A stretch of DNA of 64,000 nucleotides from Calditrichota bacterium (lineage in GTDB: Bacteria; Electryoneota; RPQS01): NCBI GenBank assembly GCA_020637395.1, contig JACJWA010000003.1:62001-126000 (forward strand), given 5' to 3'. The translations under genes and the position numbers were made by a program. Each line of letters starts with the position of its first letter. Positions within the stretch are counted from its first letter, which is position 1. The notes under the pieces are model-generated. The model was not told the origin of the DNA and did no database searches. It saw only the letters and a list, made by a program, of their open reading frames with translations. This document shows, piece after piece, positions 53,658-63,467 of the stretch.

Positions 53658-55175
53658 CTACCCCTCGCCCCGCTCGGCGTACGCGCGCTTGATCATCGCG
53701 TCCAGGAACTGCTCAGGATTGGCCAGCACTTCCGGCGACACCTCAAGGCTCTGCCGGTTCGCAAGCTTCAGGCCGTATTCGTAGTTCGAAAACATCTGCT
53801 GCAGCCGGTACACAATCTGAATCGGCTCTTCCTGAATGTTTTCGCGAATCCAACGGTGCGACTCCGCCGGAAGCTCTAGCACAAGCCCGTGCTTTTCCAG
53901 AAAACTCCGCTGGAACGTGTTGATCGCATCCGTCACCAACAAATCAGAAGCAACCTTCTCCGGGTTTTCAATCAACTCTACCGTCACATGCAGAGACCGC
54001 AGGGTCGAAGAGGGCAACAGCTTCTCGAACTTGATCAGCGCGCGCTCCACAACAGAGGTCAGTCCGCGCGCGCCAATGCCCAACGAGTGTGCTCTGCGCG
54101 CAATCTCTCTTAGCGCCGCATCCTCAAAACTCAGTTTGATCCCATACGCCGCAAAGTCGCGCGTCTTGCCCTGAATCACCGCCGAATGCGGATTGCGCAG
54201 CACGTCGTAGAGAGCAGTCTCGTCAAGCTCCGTCAACTGCGCCACCACCGGCAAGCGGCCCACAAACTCCGACTCAAATCCATATTGCATCAGGTCCGTC
54301 GTCGTCACGCGCTTCAGAAGCTCTTCGTTGGCTGTCGGAATCTCGCCTTCCCGGTGGAAGCCCATCGTTCCCTTGGACAGCCTGCGGCGAATGATCTCCG
54401 AAAGCCCCGAAAATGCCCCGGACATGATGAACAGCATATTGCGCGTCGAAACCTTCTTGCGCACGGCCTTGCCTCGGCGCTGTGTTTCCATCACCGCTTC
54501 CATCTGACTGGCCAGATCATGAGGCGTGCGCAGATCCACCTCGGTGTCTTCCATCAGCTTTAGAAGCGCCCGCTGCACACCCGTGCGCGACACATCAGGT
54601 CCCACCGTATTCCCCGACGCCGCGATCTTGTCAATCTCATCCACGTAGATAATGCCATACTCCGCCAACGCAATATCGCCGTCCGCTTCGCGCACCAAGT
54701 CCCGAATCAGATCATCCACGTCGCCCCCCACGTAACCCGTCTCCGAGAACTTTGTCGCGTCGCCTTTCACGAACGGCACGCCGATCTTGTCGGCAATCAG
54801 CTTCACAATGTAGGTCTTGCCCACACCCGTCGGTCCGATCATCAGAATATTCGACTTGATGCGTCCGACGTTCGGCTCGTTTGACGGATTCTCGTTCTCC
54901 CATTTCCGCCGGTGAAAGTGCGTGCAGATCTTCGTCGCCAGCACCTCTATCGCCTCTTCCTGATGCACCACATACTGCCGCAAGTAGGCTTCAAGCTCGG
55001 TTGGACGAAGCGTGAAATTTATGGCATCCACTCCGCCTTCAGGTTTTGTCGTGGTTCCTTCATGCGGTCCATTCAAATCATAATCCGCGACCGACACGGT
55101 TTCGCCGTAGCGTTCGCGCAGGAAATCACCAACTTCTTCACGGATCTTATCTGCATTGGGGGGAGTCTTGGACAT
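53658..55175 (-). CDS. ClpX-like AAA+ ATPase without zinc-binding domain
   Basis: The protein is 505 residues. Its AAA+ core is clearly ClpX-like: ILMIGPTGVGKTYIVKLIADKIGVPF (Walker A GPTGVGKT), ETGYVGGDVDDLIRDLV, Walker B IIYVDEIDK, a pore-loop region, and FVGRLPVV in the C-terminal small domain with GARGLTSVVERAL. The first 90 residues lack the four Cys of the ClpX zinc domain. No ClpP gene is adjacent. It may be a stand-alone unfoldase or one that uses another peptidase. Confidence 0.9.
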   Translation of the reverse strand: MSKTPPNADKIREEVGDFLRERYGETVSVADYDLNGPHEGTTTKPEGGVDAINFTLRPTELEAYLRQYVVHQEEAIEVLATKICTHFHRRKWENENPSNEPNVGRIKSNILMIGPTGVGKTYIVKLIADKIGVPFVKGDATKFSETGYVGGDVDDLIRDLVREADGDIALAEYGIIYVDEIDKIAASGNTVGPDVSRTGVQRALLKLMEDTEVDLRTPHDLASQMEAVMETQRRGKAVRKKVSTRNMLFIMSGAFSGLSEIIRRRLSKGTMGFHREGEIPTANEELLKRVTTTDLMQYGFESEFVGRLPVVAQLTELDETALYDVLRNPHSAVIQGKTRDFAAYGIKLSFEDAALREIARRAHSLGIGARGLTSVVERALIKFEKLLPSSTLRSLHVTVELIENPEKVASDLLVTDAINTFQRSFLEKHGLVLELPAESHRWIRENIQEEPIQIVYRLQQMFSNYEYGLKLANRQSLEVSPEVLANPEQFLDAMIKRAYAERGEG

Positions 55176-55371
55176 GGTTCTCTCTGGTCAATTCATGGGC
55201 GAGAGGCCTCGGGCCTCCCAATCGTTTCCATTGTACGGACTCAGCAGAATTGCGGTTCCGCCAACTCCTGAAAATATAAGCATCCGAGTGACGAGTTGCG
55301 ACCGAATTCTGCAGACAGGATTCTGCGCGTCCACTTGCACCTCTTTGCCTGCTTTTGTATCTTCTAAACCT

Positions 55372-57282
55372 ATGCAAAAACAGCATCTGCATCATGGATC
55401 ACTGGTTTTCCTTGTCTTTCTCCTGTGCGGATGCGGTGAGCCTCGATTGCCGAAGCTCAACCCCTATATAAATAACGAACAACCACTAAGCATTACTCTT
55501 CCGGATTCGGGTGACGTGTTTGTGTCGTTTTCCGGCTGGTCGTTCGTCATTCGTCCTCCTATTCCCGGCGTGGATGGAGCCCTGACGCTCACCATACCGG
55601 ACTTTCGCGACCTGCGGCTCGGCTGGAGATTCGAAAACGATGTCGTGGCGCTGCAATTCCAGGCTCAACACAGACTCCTTGATGGTGTGGAATTGGTAGA
55701 ACCGGCGCTTGGTCTTAAGCAGACGATGACTGCGCGGGACGGCGGCAGATCTTTGGAATGTGAAGTCTCCGGACCAAGCGGACGGACGCTTGAAGCCACG
55801 CTCGAAATCCCCGGACCAGTTGGCAAGATCCGCGGAATTGCTGCGGACCGCACTCCCTGGGAGATTACCAAGTCCGGGGCCACTTTGCTGCTGCCCTGGG
55901 GGGAGACGTGGGAGATTCAAACCGACGGCGAGATCACGCCCGTCTATGAAGAAGGCATGCGCGTGACGATTGCGTTTCCCTCGGAAGACTCCCGGAAGTT
56001 CAAGATTCTGGTTGGTCCACGGACAGACAAGCAGTCGAACCGTGGAGTTGACTTCATCACAGAGTCAGATTCAGTCAATCGCGCGCTGGCGCTCCTGAGC
56101 TCTTTGATCCCGCCCCCCATGAAGCCGGATATGAAATCCACCGAACGCTTCGAGTTCTGGTCCGATTTGACTCCCGCGCAATGGTATGTCCATGCGGATG
56201 CAGTGCCCGAGTATTTCGATCTGCTGCGCGTTCCCGAAGAGCAGGTTTGGGTCTTGGAGTATGGCCTGAAAGCCTTCGAGACCGTGTACCGTTGGGGAAC
56301 CGTGCCCGCGCAAGACATGACGGCGTATCAACCGCTGATGGATGACGCCCTCAATCGGCTCGATTCGGAACCGCGGCAGGTGGTGTTTGGCACCACAATC
56401 GAAGACCGCTACCGCGAAGCCGCAGTCTGGTTGTTCGCGGAAACTTGTCTGGCTCCAAAATCATCTGGTGACCGCAGCTCCTACCGCAGAAACAGCCGCG
56501 AAGCGTCCAAGGATGCGCTTCGGTCGCTGCGGATGAATGCCGAGGATGTCGAGTGGAAAGAATCCGTTTCTACTCCCGACTCGTTGCTCTTCGTGGACCG
56601 TTTCATTGATCCGGATGTGCGAAAGGTCACATGGGGAGACGGAGAGGGACAGAATCCTTTTATTCAACAGCCGGACACGCTCGAAGTCTTTGCTGCGGCA
56701 GCGCGCGGCACGCTCTCGTGGCTGAATGAAGATTCCAAGATCTGGTTAGAGCGGTCTGATTTGCCGTGGGAATTGGAGATGGCAAGTCTTCGCTGGAACT
56801 TCGACAGACAGATTCGCTTCCGCCGGTCCGACCATTGGCAGCGTGCCTTCGAGACGCTTTTCGATCCTCGGCATCCAGTGCTGCTGCCGGGAGAAACGGA
56901 TCGTGCTTCGCAGTATCGAGCGGCCGCCGGTGAACTTGAAACGATTGTCGAAAGCTATCTGGGAATTCGACCCAATCGGTCCGTCGGGAAAATCGTTTTT
57001 GATCCGCGTCTACCAAACGGATGGGGCAGAACTCGCGCGAGAGTGCCTTTTTGCGAAGGCGAACTCTTTGTGGACTATGATCTGGCGGAACAGCGCGCGT
57101 GGATTGCGGCACGCGGCCTGACACAATCCTTCGAGTGCATCGTCTATCTGCCTACCGCAAGCGGAGCCATCTCCGCAGAGTTTACTCTTGAACCCGGCGA
57201 CGGACCGCATTTCTGCCGACTGGAATTGGGCACCGACAACGCCACAAGACTATTCATTACGACAAGCTCACTACCTGAATGA
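55372..57282 (+). CDS. Lipoprotein, weakly six-hairpin-glycosidase-like
   Basis: This 636-residue protein has a lipoprotein signal (FLVFLLCGCGEP) starting at the ATG at 55372. The N-terminal half is beta-rich. The C-terminal 350 residues are helical with WSDLTPAQWYVHADAVPEYFD and end in FDPRLPNGWGRTRARVPFCEG, a pattern found after the (alpha/alpha)6 barrel of glycogen-debranching and related glycosidases. A role in periplasmic alpha-glucan handling is suggested by the next genes (ROK kinase, GH57), but no catalytic residues can be assigned. The frame is open upstream to 55156 but overlaps the divergent gene's start. It overlaps the ROK gene by ATGA. Confidence 0.82.
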   Translation: MQKQHLHHGSLVFLVFLLCGCGEPRLPKLNPYINNEQPLSITLPDSGDVFVSFSGWSFVIRPPIPGVDGALTLTIPDFRDLRLGWRFENDVVALQFQAQHRLLDGVELVEPALGLKQTMTARDGGRSLECEVSGPSGRTLEATLEIPGPVGKIRGIAADRTPWEITKSGATLLLPWGETWEIQTDGEITPVYEEGMRVTIAFPSEDSRKFKILVGPRTDKQSNRGVDFITESDSVNRALALLSSLIPPPMKPDMKSTERFEFWSDLTPAQWYVHADAVPEYFDLLRVPEEQVWVLEYGLKAFETVYRWGTVPAQDMTAYQPLMDDALNRLDSEPRQVVFGTTIEDRYREAAVWLFAETCLAPKSSGDRSSYRRNSREASKDALRSLRMNAEDVEWKESVSTPDSLLFVDRFIDPDVRKVTWGDGEGQNPFIQQPDTLEVFAAAARGTLSWLNEDSKIWLERSDLPWELEMASLRWNFDRQIRFRRSDHWQRAFETLFDPRHPVLLPGETDRASQYRAAAGELETIVESYLGIRPNRSVGKIVFDPRLPNGWGRTRARVPFCEGELFVDYDLAEQRAWIAARGLTQSFECIVYLPTASGAISAEFTLEPGDGPHFCRLELGTDNATRLFITTSSLPE

Positions 57283-58199
57283 CCACACAGCGCCTCGCCC
57301 TCGGCATTGATATCGGAGGGACAAATCTCAAGATCGGTCTGGTCACAGAATCCGGTGAGCTGATTGACAAGGAAACAACGCCGACTCCCAGACCTCGCGA
57401 GCTGGGTGCCGTGGTGCAGACCCTGGCTTCTGCTGTGAAGTCGCTCTGTGACAAACACGGAGCCTCGCCTGAGGGCGCGGGAATTGGCGCTCCCGGCGTC
57501 GTGGATGAGTCTCTGCATACCGTGCTCTGGGCTCCCAATTTTCCGGACTGGATCGGTCAGCCGATTCGCGACTCCATTTCCGAAGCTCTCCAGTTGCCCG
57601 TCGTGATGGATAATGACGTCAACAATTTTGCCATCGGCGAGCATCGGTGGGGAGCGGCGCGCAAATTCAAACACTTTGTCGCCGCCGCGATGGGAACCGG
57701 ACTCGGCGGTGCAGTCTTCATAGACGGAAAGCTCTATCGCGGTGCGCGCGGTGCCGCAGGTGAAATGGGCTTTACGATCATTTCTCCCAACGGACCCGCC
57801 GTACTGGGTCGTGAAGGAGTACTTGAGGCCTATGTCGGACGCGCGGCCTTTGATCAGCTCGTGGATGAAAAATTCAAGACCGGAGAGTTTCCCACTCCCC
57901 GCCGTATCACGGAGCTTGTCCAGCAAGGCGATGAGCGCGCCCGCGAGATTCATGACACACTCGCCATGCGGCTCGCGGAAGCCGCCGCGACCTGGCTTCA
58001 TATCCTGAATCCCGAGGCCATCATTTTGGGCGGCGGCACAATTCACTCCGCCGACTATTTCTTCGAACGCTTTCGCCACTACCTCTCGGTGCGCGCGCTG
58101 CCTCCGCATACCGAAACTCTGCACATCCTGCCCGGACAACTCGGCTACTTTGCCGGAATGCTCGGTGCGGCCGCGCTCTGGTTTGAACAATCCGCTTAG
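57279..58199 (+). CDS. ROK-family sugar kinase lacking the zinc motif
   Basis: The protein is 306 residues. It has the phosphate loop LGIDIGGTNLKIGLV, the catalytic Asp in MDNDVNNFAIGE, GTGLGGAVFIDGKLYRG, and an ATP-site Gly run (AIILGGG). It would phosphorylate glucose or a related hexose. The family's CxCGxxGC zinc site is replaced: the stretch NGPAVLGREGVLEAY has none of the Cys, and the zinc His of GEIGH is Phe (GEMGF). The start overlaps the stop of the preceding lipoprotein gene. The substrate is unknown; glucokinase is the default. Confidence 0.9.
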   Translation: MTTQRLALGIDIGGTNLKIGLVTESGELIDKETTPTPRPRELGAVVQTLASAVKSLCDKHGASPEGAGIGAPGVVDESLHTVLWAPNFPDWIGQPIRDSISEALQLPVVMDNDVNNFAIGEHRWGAARKFKHFVAAAMGTGLGGAVFIDGKLYRGARGAAGEMGFTIISPNGPAVLGREGVLEAYVGRAAFDQLVDEKFKTGEFPTPRRITELVQQGDERAREIHDTLAMRLAEAAATWLHILNPEAIILGGGTIHSADYFFERFRHYLSVRALPPHTETLHILPGQLGYFAGMLGAAALWFEQSA

Positions 58200-58209
58200 C
58201 GGAGGTCAT

Positions 58210-58614
58210 ATGTTGCTGCGTTTCTCCGTCACATTGCTGCTTTTTACCTTGCTCTTCACCGGATGCAAGAAAGACGACGAGCCCGAAGACATCGGTGCAG
58301 TTTGGATTCTCTATGTCAACGCGCGCGACGGATCGCGCTCCGATGGTCAGATGCAGGCCTGCGCACACGTCAAGTGGACCTACGAGGGAGACTCGAATGT
58401 CAATGACCAGGGCTGCCGCGATGGAAACAACTCCGTCAAAGTCTGGAAACCCATCTCCGAAGACGTGCGCATTTTCTATCACGTTGAATGCGAAGGCTAC
58501 AACCCGTCCGTCGAAGACCTTGCCGATTTTCTCATGGCACGAATTGACTCCACGACCGAAAGCGGAAATCCCGAAGTCGTGATCAGCCGCACCATCACCA
58601 TGTTCCCCAATTAG
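58210..58614 (+). CDS. Small lipoprotein of unknown function
   Basis: This 134-residue protein has a lipobox (LLFTGCKKDDEP) and a mature domain of about 115 residues with two or three Cys (QACAHVKW, DQGCRDG, HVECEGYNP) and no family that I recognise. The ATG at 58210 follows GGAGG after four bases; the longer frame into the ROK gene is rejected since it would place the signal internally. Its neighbours are carbohydrate genes, and its role is unknown. Confidence 0.72.
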   Translation: MLLRFSVTLLLFTLLFTGCKKDDEPEDIGAVWILYVNARDGSRSDGQMQACAHVKWTYEGDSNVNDQGCRDGNNSVKVWKPISEDVRIFYHVECEGYNPSVEDLADFLMARIDSTTESGNPEVVISRTITMFPN

Positions 58615-58646
58615 CTTTTCCCCCCTTCAATAACCCTTCCTTACCT

Positions 58647-60761
58647 GTGTCGAAAGTTTATCTTAGTCTCGAACTTCACAATCATCAGCCCGTCGGCAAC
58701 TTCGATCACGTCATCGCAGAAGCTTACCAGAAGAGCTATAAGCCGTTTCTCGAAACGCTGCTCGACTTTCCGCAGATTCGCATGAGTCTCCATACCTCCG
58801 GCTGTTTGCTGGAGTGGTGCGAAAAAAATCTGCCTGAGTATCTTGATCTGGTCGGCAAGCTTCACGACCGTGGACAGCTTGAGCTGATCGGCGGCGCTTT
58901 CTATGAACCCGTGCTGGCCGCGATCCCCCGCGACGACGCGCTGGAACACTTTGCGCGCATGAATGAGTATCTGCTCCGCCGATTCGGTACCAAGCCGCGC
59001 GGCGCGTGGCTCCCTGAACGCGTCTGGGAACCGGGCTTTGCGGCCCTGCTCGTCGAAGCCGGAGTCGAGTACATCTCGATGGACGACGATCTCTTTCTGG
59101 CCGCCGGACATCTGCCCGAAGAGCTGAACGGCTACTTCATGACCGATTCGCACAACGGGCCGCTGGCGATGTTCCCCAATCATCAAGCTCTTCGCTATGC
59201 GATTCCGTTCCGCGAACCGGAAGCAACCTTCGACTACATTTTTCAGCAGGCTGACGGCAGACCCGACTCGCTCTTCTTGATGGGCGACGACGGCGAGAAA
59301 TTCGGGCTCTGGCCGCGCACCTACAAACCCATCTATGAAGACGGCTGGCTGCGCAGTTTCTTCGAAGCGCTGACCAGTCATTCCCACGACGTGGAATTGC
59401 TTACGATGGCCGAAGCCCGCGACCGCATTCAGCCTAAAGGCCGAACCTATCTTCCCACAGGCTCCTATTTCGAAATGGGAGAGTGGTCGCTTCCAACGTC
59501 TGCGCGCAAGAAGTACGTTCACTTTGTGCATGAACTGAAAGAGCGCGATGACTGGCCGCAGCTGCGTCCGTTTGTCAAGGGAGGCTTCTGGCGCGGCTTT
59601 ATGCGCAAGTATCCCGAAGCGAACTACATGCAGAAAAAAATGCTGCGAGTTTCGCGAAAGTTCTATTCCCTGTCCAATCGCAAGACCTCGCCCGAATATC
59701 AGACACAGGTGTTGCGCGGACAATGCAACTGCCCGTACTGGCACGGCGTCTTCGGAGGTCTCTATCTTCCGCATCTTCGCCACGCCGTTTGGAAAGAGCT
59801 GCTACAAGCCGAATATGCGCTGGACAATCTTCAGCATCGCGGGCGCAAGTGGGTCGAAGTCTCGCCCGTGGATCATGACATGGACGGCAGAACCGAGATT
59901 CTGATCGAGAACGCCGTGATGAACGCCTACCTCAAGCCGCACGAGGGCGGCTCGCTTTTCGAATGGGATCACCGAGAACGCGGCTACAACCTGCTCAACA
60001 CACTGACCCGCTACGAAGAACCTTATCACATGGACGTGGCACGCGCCACCGTCGCCCATGACGACGACGAAGCCTCCGCGGAATCCATCCACGACCTGAT
60101 TCTCAAGAAGGAAGAGGGACTCGAGCATTTGGTCACCGTGGACCAGTGGCCGCGTCGTTCGTTGCTCGATCACTTCCATGGCTTCAACGGTACGATTCAA
60201 CAGTTCCGCGCTGGCACTCTTGCAGATTACGCCGATTTTCTGAATGGTGAATACAGACTCGCTGAGGTCTTCACCGACGGAATCACCCTCGAACGCACCG
60301 GCAAACTGGGCTCGCTGCCCGTCCGCATTGCCAAGACCATCCGCGTGCAGTCGGGCCGCCCGATCATGGACGTCAGCTATGCCGTTAGCAATCTCTCCGC
60401 GCAGGAGATTCACGGACCCTTCGGAATCGAGTGGAACTTCGCACTCATGGCTCCTAATTCGGGACAGCATTACTTCTCGCTGCCAGGCACCGATATTCTG
60501 CGCCGACCGCTTGCCGAAGTCGCCGAACATGCCGACGTGTCGCGCGTCTTTCTGGCGGATGAGCACGAAGGCGTCGCCGCGAATGTGGAGTGCAGCGTGC
60601 CCGCGAAACTCTGGCGCGCTCCCGTTGAAAGCGTCTCGCTCTCCGAAGGCGGCTTCGAACGCGTCTTCCAATCCTGCGCGCTGTTCTTCAACTGGGTGCT
60701 CAAGCTTCAGCCCGGCGAAGTCTGGCGCTGTAACTTCACTGCTGAGCTCTCAGAGCGATAA
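58647..60761 (+). CDS. GH57 4-alpha-glucanotransferase
   Basis: This 704-residue cytosolic enzyme of glycoside hydrolase family 57 has the (beta/alpha)7 barrel from HNHQPVGNFDH at residue 11, the nucleophile Glu at 124 (WLPERVWEP) and the acid/base Asp at 214 (MGDDGEKFGLWP). These positions closely match the Thermococcus litoralis enzyme (E123, D214). The C-terminal halves correspond to the DUF1925/DUF1926 beta-sandwich regions of the glucanotransferase group, so it probably rearranges alpha-1,4-glucans rather than simply hydrolysing them. GTG start, with no obvious Shine-Dalgarno sequence. Confidence 0.93.
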   Translation: MSKVYLSLELHNHQPVGNFDHVIAEAYQKSYKPFLETLLDFPQIRMSLHTSGCLLEWCEKNLPEYLDLVGKLHDRGQLELIGGAFYEPVLAAIPRDDALEHFARMNEYLLRRFGTKPRGAWLPERVWEPGFAALLVEAGVEYISMDDDLFLAAGHLPEELNGYFMTDSHNGPLAMFPNHQALRYAIPFREPEATFDYIFQQADGRPDSLFLMGDDGEKFGLWPRTYKPIYEDGWLRSFFEALTSHSHDVELLTMAEARDRIQPKGRTYLPTGSYFEMGEWSLPTSARKKYVHFVHELKERDDWPQLRPFVKGGFWRGFMRKYPEANYMQKKMLRVSRKFYSLSNRKTSPEYQTQVLRGQCNCPYWHGVFGGLYLPHLRHAVWKELLQAEYALDNLQHRGRKWVEVSPVDHDMDGRTEILIENAVMNAYLKPHEGGSLFEWDHRERGYNLLNTLTRYEEPYHMDVARATVAHDDDEASAESIHDLILKKEEGLEHLVTVDQWPRRSLLDHFHGFNGTIQQFRAGTLADYADFLNGEYRLAEVFTDGITLERTGKLGSLPVRIAKTIRVQSGRPIMDVSYAVSNLSAQEIHGPFGIEWNFALMAPNSGQHYFSLPGTDILRRPLAEVAEHADVSRVFLADEHEGVAANVECSVPAKLWRAPVESVSLSEGGFERVFQSCALFFNWVLKLQPGEVWRCNFTAELSER

Positions 60762-60767
60762 GTAATA

Positions 60768-63467
60768 GTGGCTCTCTGGTTTCTGTTGTGCCTGTTCGTT
60801 GGCGGACTTGCTCACGCGCAAGACTCCCTCGCTGACACGACCGCTCGTGCGGATACGGTCGCGTCCAGAGACGGCCTGGACACCGTCATCGTTTACAGCG
60901 CGGACGCCATTGACTTCGACATCCTGACGCGCACTTCCATCCTCGAAGGCAATGCGCGAATCGAATACAAGGACATGGAGCTCACAGCCGGACGCATTCT
61001 GCTTTTCTGGGACGAGCAAACCATGGTCGCCACAGCGCGCGATGACACCGTCTTCACCGACAGCACGCGCACCGAGGTGGATTCGATTTACAAGCTCGAA
61101 CCTCCGCACTTCAAACAAGGTACGGAAGAGTTTACCGGAAACGAGATTGCCTATAATCTGAAGAGCCGGATCGGTCGCGTCAAAGGCGGACGAACATCTT
61201 ATCAGGACGGACGATACTACGGAGATCAATTCAAGCGCATCTCCGACGACGTCCTCACCGTGCGGCATGGCGAGTTCACCACCTGCGAACTCGACACGCC
61301 GCATTTTCATTTTGGCGCTGACGTGCTCAAAATTCAAGTTGGCAAACGCGTCGTCGCACGGCCCGTCTATCTCTATTTCAAAGATGTTCCCGTGCTCGCG
61401 CTGCCCTACGGCATCTTTCCCGTCCAACGCGGACGCACCTCCGGATTCATCACGCCGGTCTTCGGAGAATCCGCCGGACAAGGGAGATTCCTGCGCAACA
61501 TCGGCTATTATTGGGCCGCGTCGGATTACATGGATTTGCTCGGCACGATGGACTACTACGAAGAGTTCGGCGTTCTGGGCGGCGCGACCTACCGGTACGC
61601 CAAACGCTACAAACTGAAGGGCAATGCCAATTTCGATTTTGACACGCAGCGCCGCGGCGCCTCGCGAAATCGCCGCTGGCAGCTTGCCGCAAACCACAAT
61701 CATACCATCGATCAAAACACGCAGGTCAATGCCAGCGGCGCCTATGTGTCCGACGCAAGCTACCGCACCGATGTCGGCACGATTCAGGATCAATTGACTC
61801 AAAGCGTGCGTTCCAACGCGACGCTCGCCAAGTCGTGGAACAACTCGCCGTGGACCATGAGTCTGAACTCAAGCTTCACGCAAAACATTCAGCAGCAAAC
61901 CTGGTTCTCCACCCTCCCCGGACTGCGCTTCACTCACAAGCAAGGCAGAATCTTTCCCGCGGCCAAAGCTCCTAAAGGCATCCGCTTCGCCAGCGCGCCC
62001 AAAGAGAGCTCCCCGCCGTGGTATCGCACCTTCACCTGGACCTATGGCGCCACCTATTCCAGCGAGCTTGCGCGCAGCCTGACGTTCCGCGAAGAATTCC
62101 TGCGTCCCGCCGCGGCAAGTGCGTCGCCCGACACTCCACCCTCCACGATTCTCGGTGACGACAGCCTTGGAGTCACGCATCGTGACGGCATCTCGCATCA
62201 AGGAACATTCTCTGCAACCGCCAGACTGCTTCGCTATCTCAATCTCAATCCAAGTGTGAACTGGCAGCATGCGTGGACGCGCAGAGTGCCGCGCTACGAA
62301 GCGGCGGATTCTCTGTTTGATCGTGAAGAGGACTACGGCTTCTTTGCGCGCACGACTTTCAACGTGGGAAGCTCCGCCTCCACCAAGCTCTATGGTCTCG
62401 CGCGGCATCCCTTCGGAATTCCCGCGCAGTTCAGACATGTCATGACTCCGACCGTCGGCTTCAGCTATCGCCCCGACTTTTCAGACAAGACTTGGGGCTA
62501 CTTCAACACTGTGCGCCTGCCGGACGGACGCGAATACACCTATGACCGCTTCCGCGCGCGCGATCAGGGCGGCGGCATCACCGACACACCCAAAGGTCTG
62601 TCGCAGGCGATGTCCTTCGGATTGGGAAATCTCTTTCAAATGAAGCACGGTGACCCCGAAGCCGGGACCGAAAAGAAGTACGATCTGCTCAGCGCAAACT
62701 TCTCGTCCGGCATTGATTTCAAGAAAGACTCCCTCAAGTGGAGCGATCTCGCGAGCTCCTTCCGCACAGCCATTCCGGGAAGACTGATCGGACCGTTTCA
62801 AAATCTTGGGTTGGACTTCTCAACTGTCCACTCCTTCTATGAGTTCAGAAATGGCCGCGCCATCGAAAGCTTCTTCTGGGATCGAGCTGGAGCGGACCTC
62901 CTTTCACCGCTCAATCTGCTCAGCGCGAGCGGCTCGATGAATGTCTCCCTCAGCGCGGAAACCGTAAGGGACCTTTTCAGTTTTCGCAGCAACAAGAAGC
63001 AGGAATTGTCGAAAGACTCAATGAACGTCGGAGCGCCCGTCACTCCCGCAATGGCCGGAGTTCCTGAAGAGATTGAAGATCTCCTGCCGCCGCTTCCCGA
63101 GGACGACAAAGCACAAGAGCCTGAGATCGAAACCTTCGCCGACATGCCGTTCTCGATGACCTTTGATATCCGGCACGCGCGCAATTACGTCAGCGACTCC
63201 CGCACGTCCACACTATCCACAACTCTGAACAGCCAGCTCACTCCGCGCTGGAGCTTCGACATCAGTCACTACTTCGATCTTGAACGCCGCATTTCACAAA
63301 ATGCCAGCGTCTCGATCATCCGTGACTTGCATTGCTGGGAAGCCGCGTTCACCTGGTCGCCGGTTGGCTACAGCCCCGGATACTACTTGCGCATCGGACT
63401 CAAATCCCCGCAATTGCGCGACGTCAAGATCGAACGTGATCGCGGCGGTAATCTGCGCGGATTCTAG
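60768..63467 (+). CDS. lptD: LPS-assembly outer-membrane protein LptD
   Basis: This 899-residue protein starts at GTG with a signal peptide cleaved near AHAQ. Residues about 45-220 form the OstA/LptA-like beta-jellyroll (ILEGNARIEYKDMELTAGRILL; YNLKSRIGRVKGGRTSYQDGRYYGD). The C-terminal barrel follows, with the typical LptD signature VPVLALPYGIFPVQRGRTSGFITPVFG. It inserts lipopolysaccharide into the outer leaflet, confirming a Gram-negative envelope with LPS. It starts six bases after the GH57 gene, and the next gene starts directly after its stop. Confidence 0.93.
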   Translation: MALWFLLCLFVGGLAHAQDSLADTTARADTVASRDGLDTVIVYSADAIDFDILTRTSILEGNARIEYKDMELTAGRILLFWDEQTMVATARDDTVFTDSTRTEVDSIYKLEPPHFKQGTEEFTGNEIAYNLKSRIGRVKGGRTSYQDGRYYGDQFKRISDDVLTVRHGEFTTCELDTPHFHFGADVLKIQVGKRVVARPVYLYFKDVPVLALPYGIFPVQRGRTSGFITPVFGESAGQGRFLRNIGYYWAASDYMDLLGTMDYYEEFGVLGGATYRYAKRYKLKGNANFDFDTQRRGASRNRRWQLAANHNHTIDQNTQVNASGAYVSDASYRTDVGTIQDQLTQSVRSNATLAKSWNNSPWTMSLNSSFTQNIQQQTWFSTLPGLRFTHKQGRIFPAAKAPKGIRFASAPKESSPPWYRTFTWTYGATYSSELARSLTFREEFLRPAAASASPDTPPSTILGDDSLGVTHRDGISHQGTFSATARLLRYLNLNPSVNWQHAWTRRVPRYEAADSLFDREEDYGFFARTTFNVGSSASTKLYGLARHPFGIPAQFRHVMTPTVGFSYRPDFSDKTWGYFNTVRLPDGREYTYDRFRARDQGGGITDTPKGLSQAMSFGLGNLFQMKHGDPEAGTEKKYDLLSANFSSGIDFKKDSLKWSDLASSFRTAIPGRLIGPFQNLGLDFSTVHSFYEFRNGRAIESFFWDRAGADLLSPLNLLSASGSMNVSLSAETVRDLFSFRSNKKQELSKDSMNVGAPVTPAMAGVPEEIEDLLPPLPEDDKAQEPEIETFADMPFSMTFDIRHARNYVSDSRTSTLSTTLNSQLTPRWSFDISHYFDLERRISQNASVSIIRDLHCWEAAFTWSPVGYSPGYYLRIGLKSPQLRDVKIERDRGGNLRGF

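Noticed and set aside
57144..58190. 348-codon minus-strand frame opposite the ROK kinase
   Set aside because: It has no motif or ribosome site, while the plus-strand frame is a clear kinase coupled to its neighbours.
58641..59783. 380-codon minus-strand frame opposite the GH57 gene
   Set aside because: The plus strand has the GH57 catalytic residues; this frame is a shadow of its codon bias.
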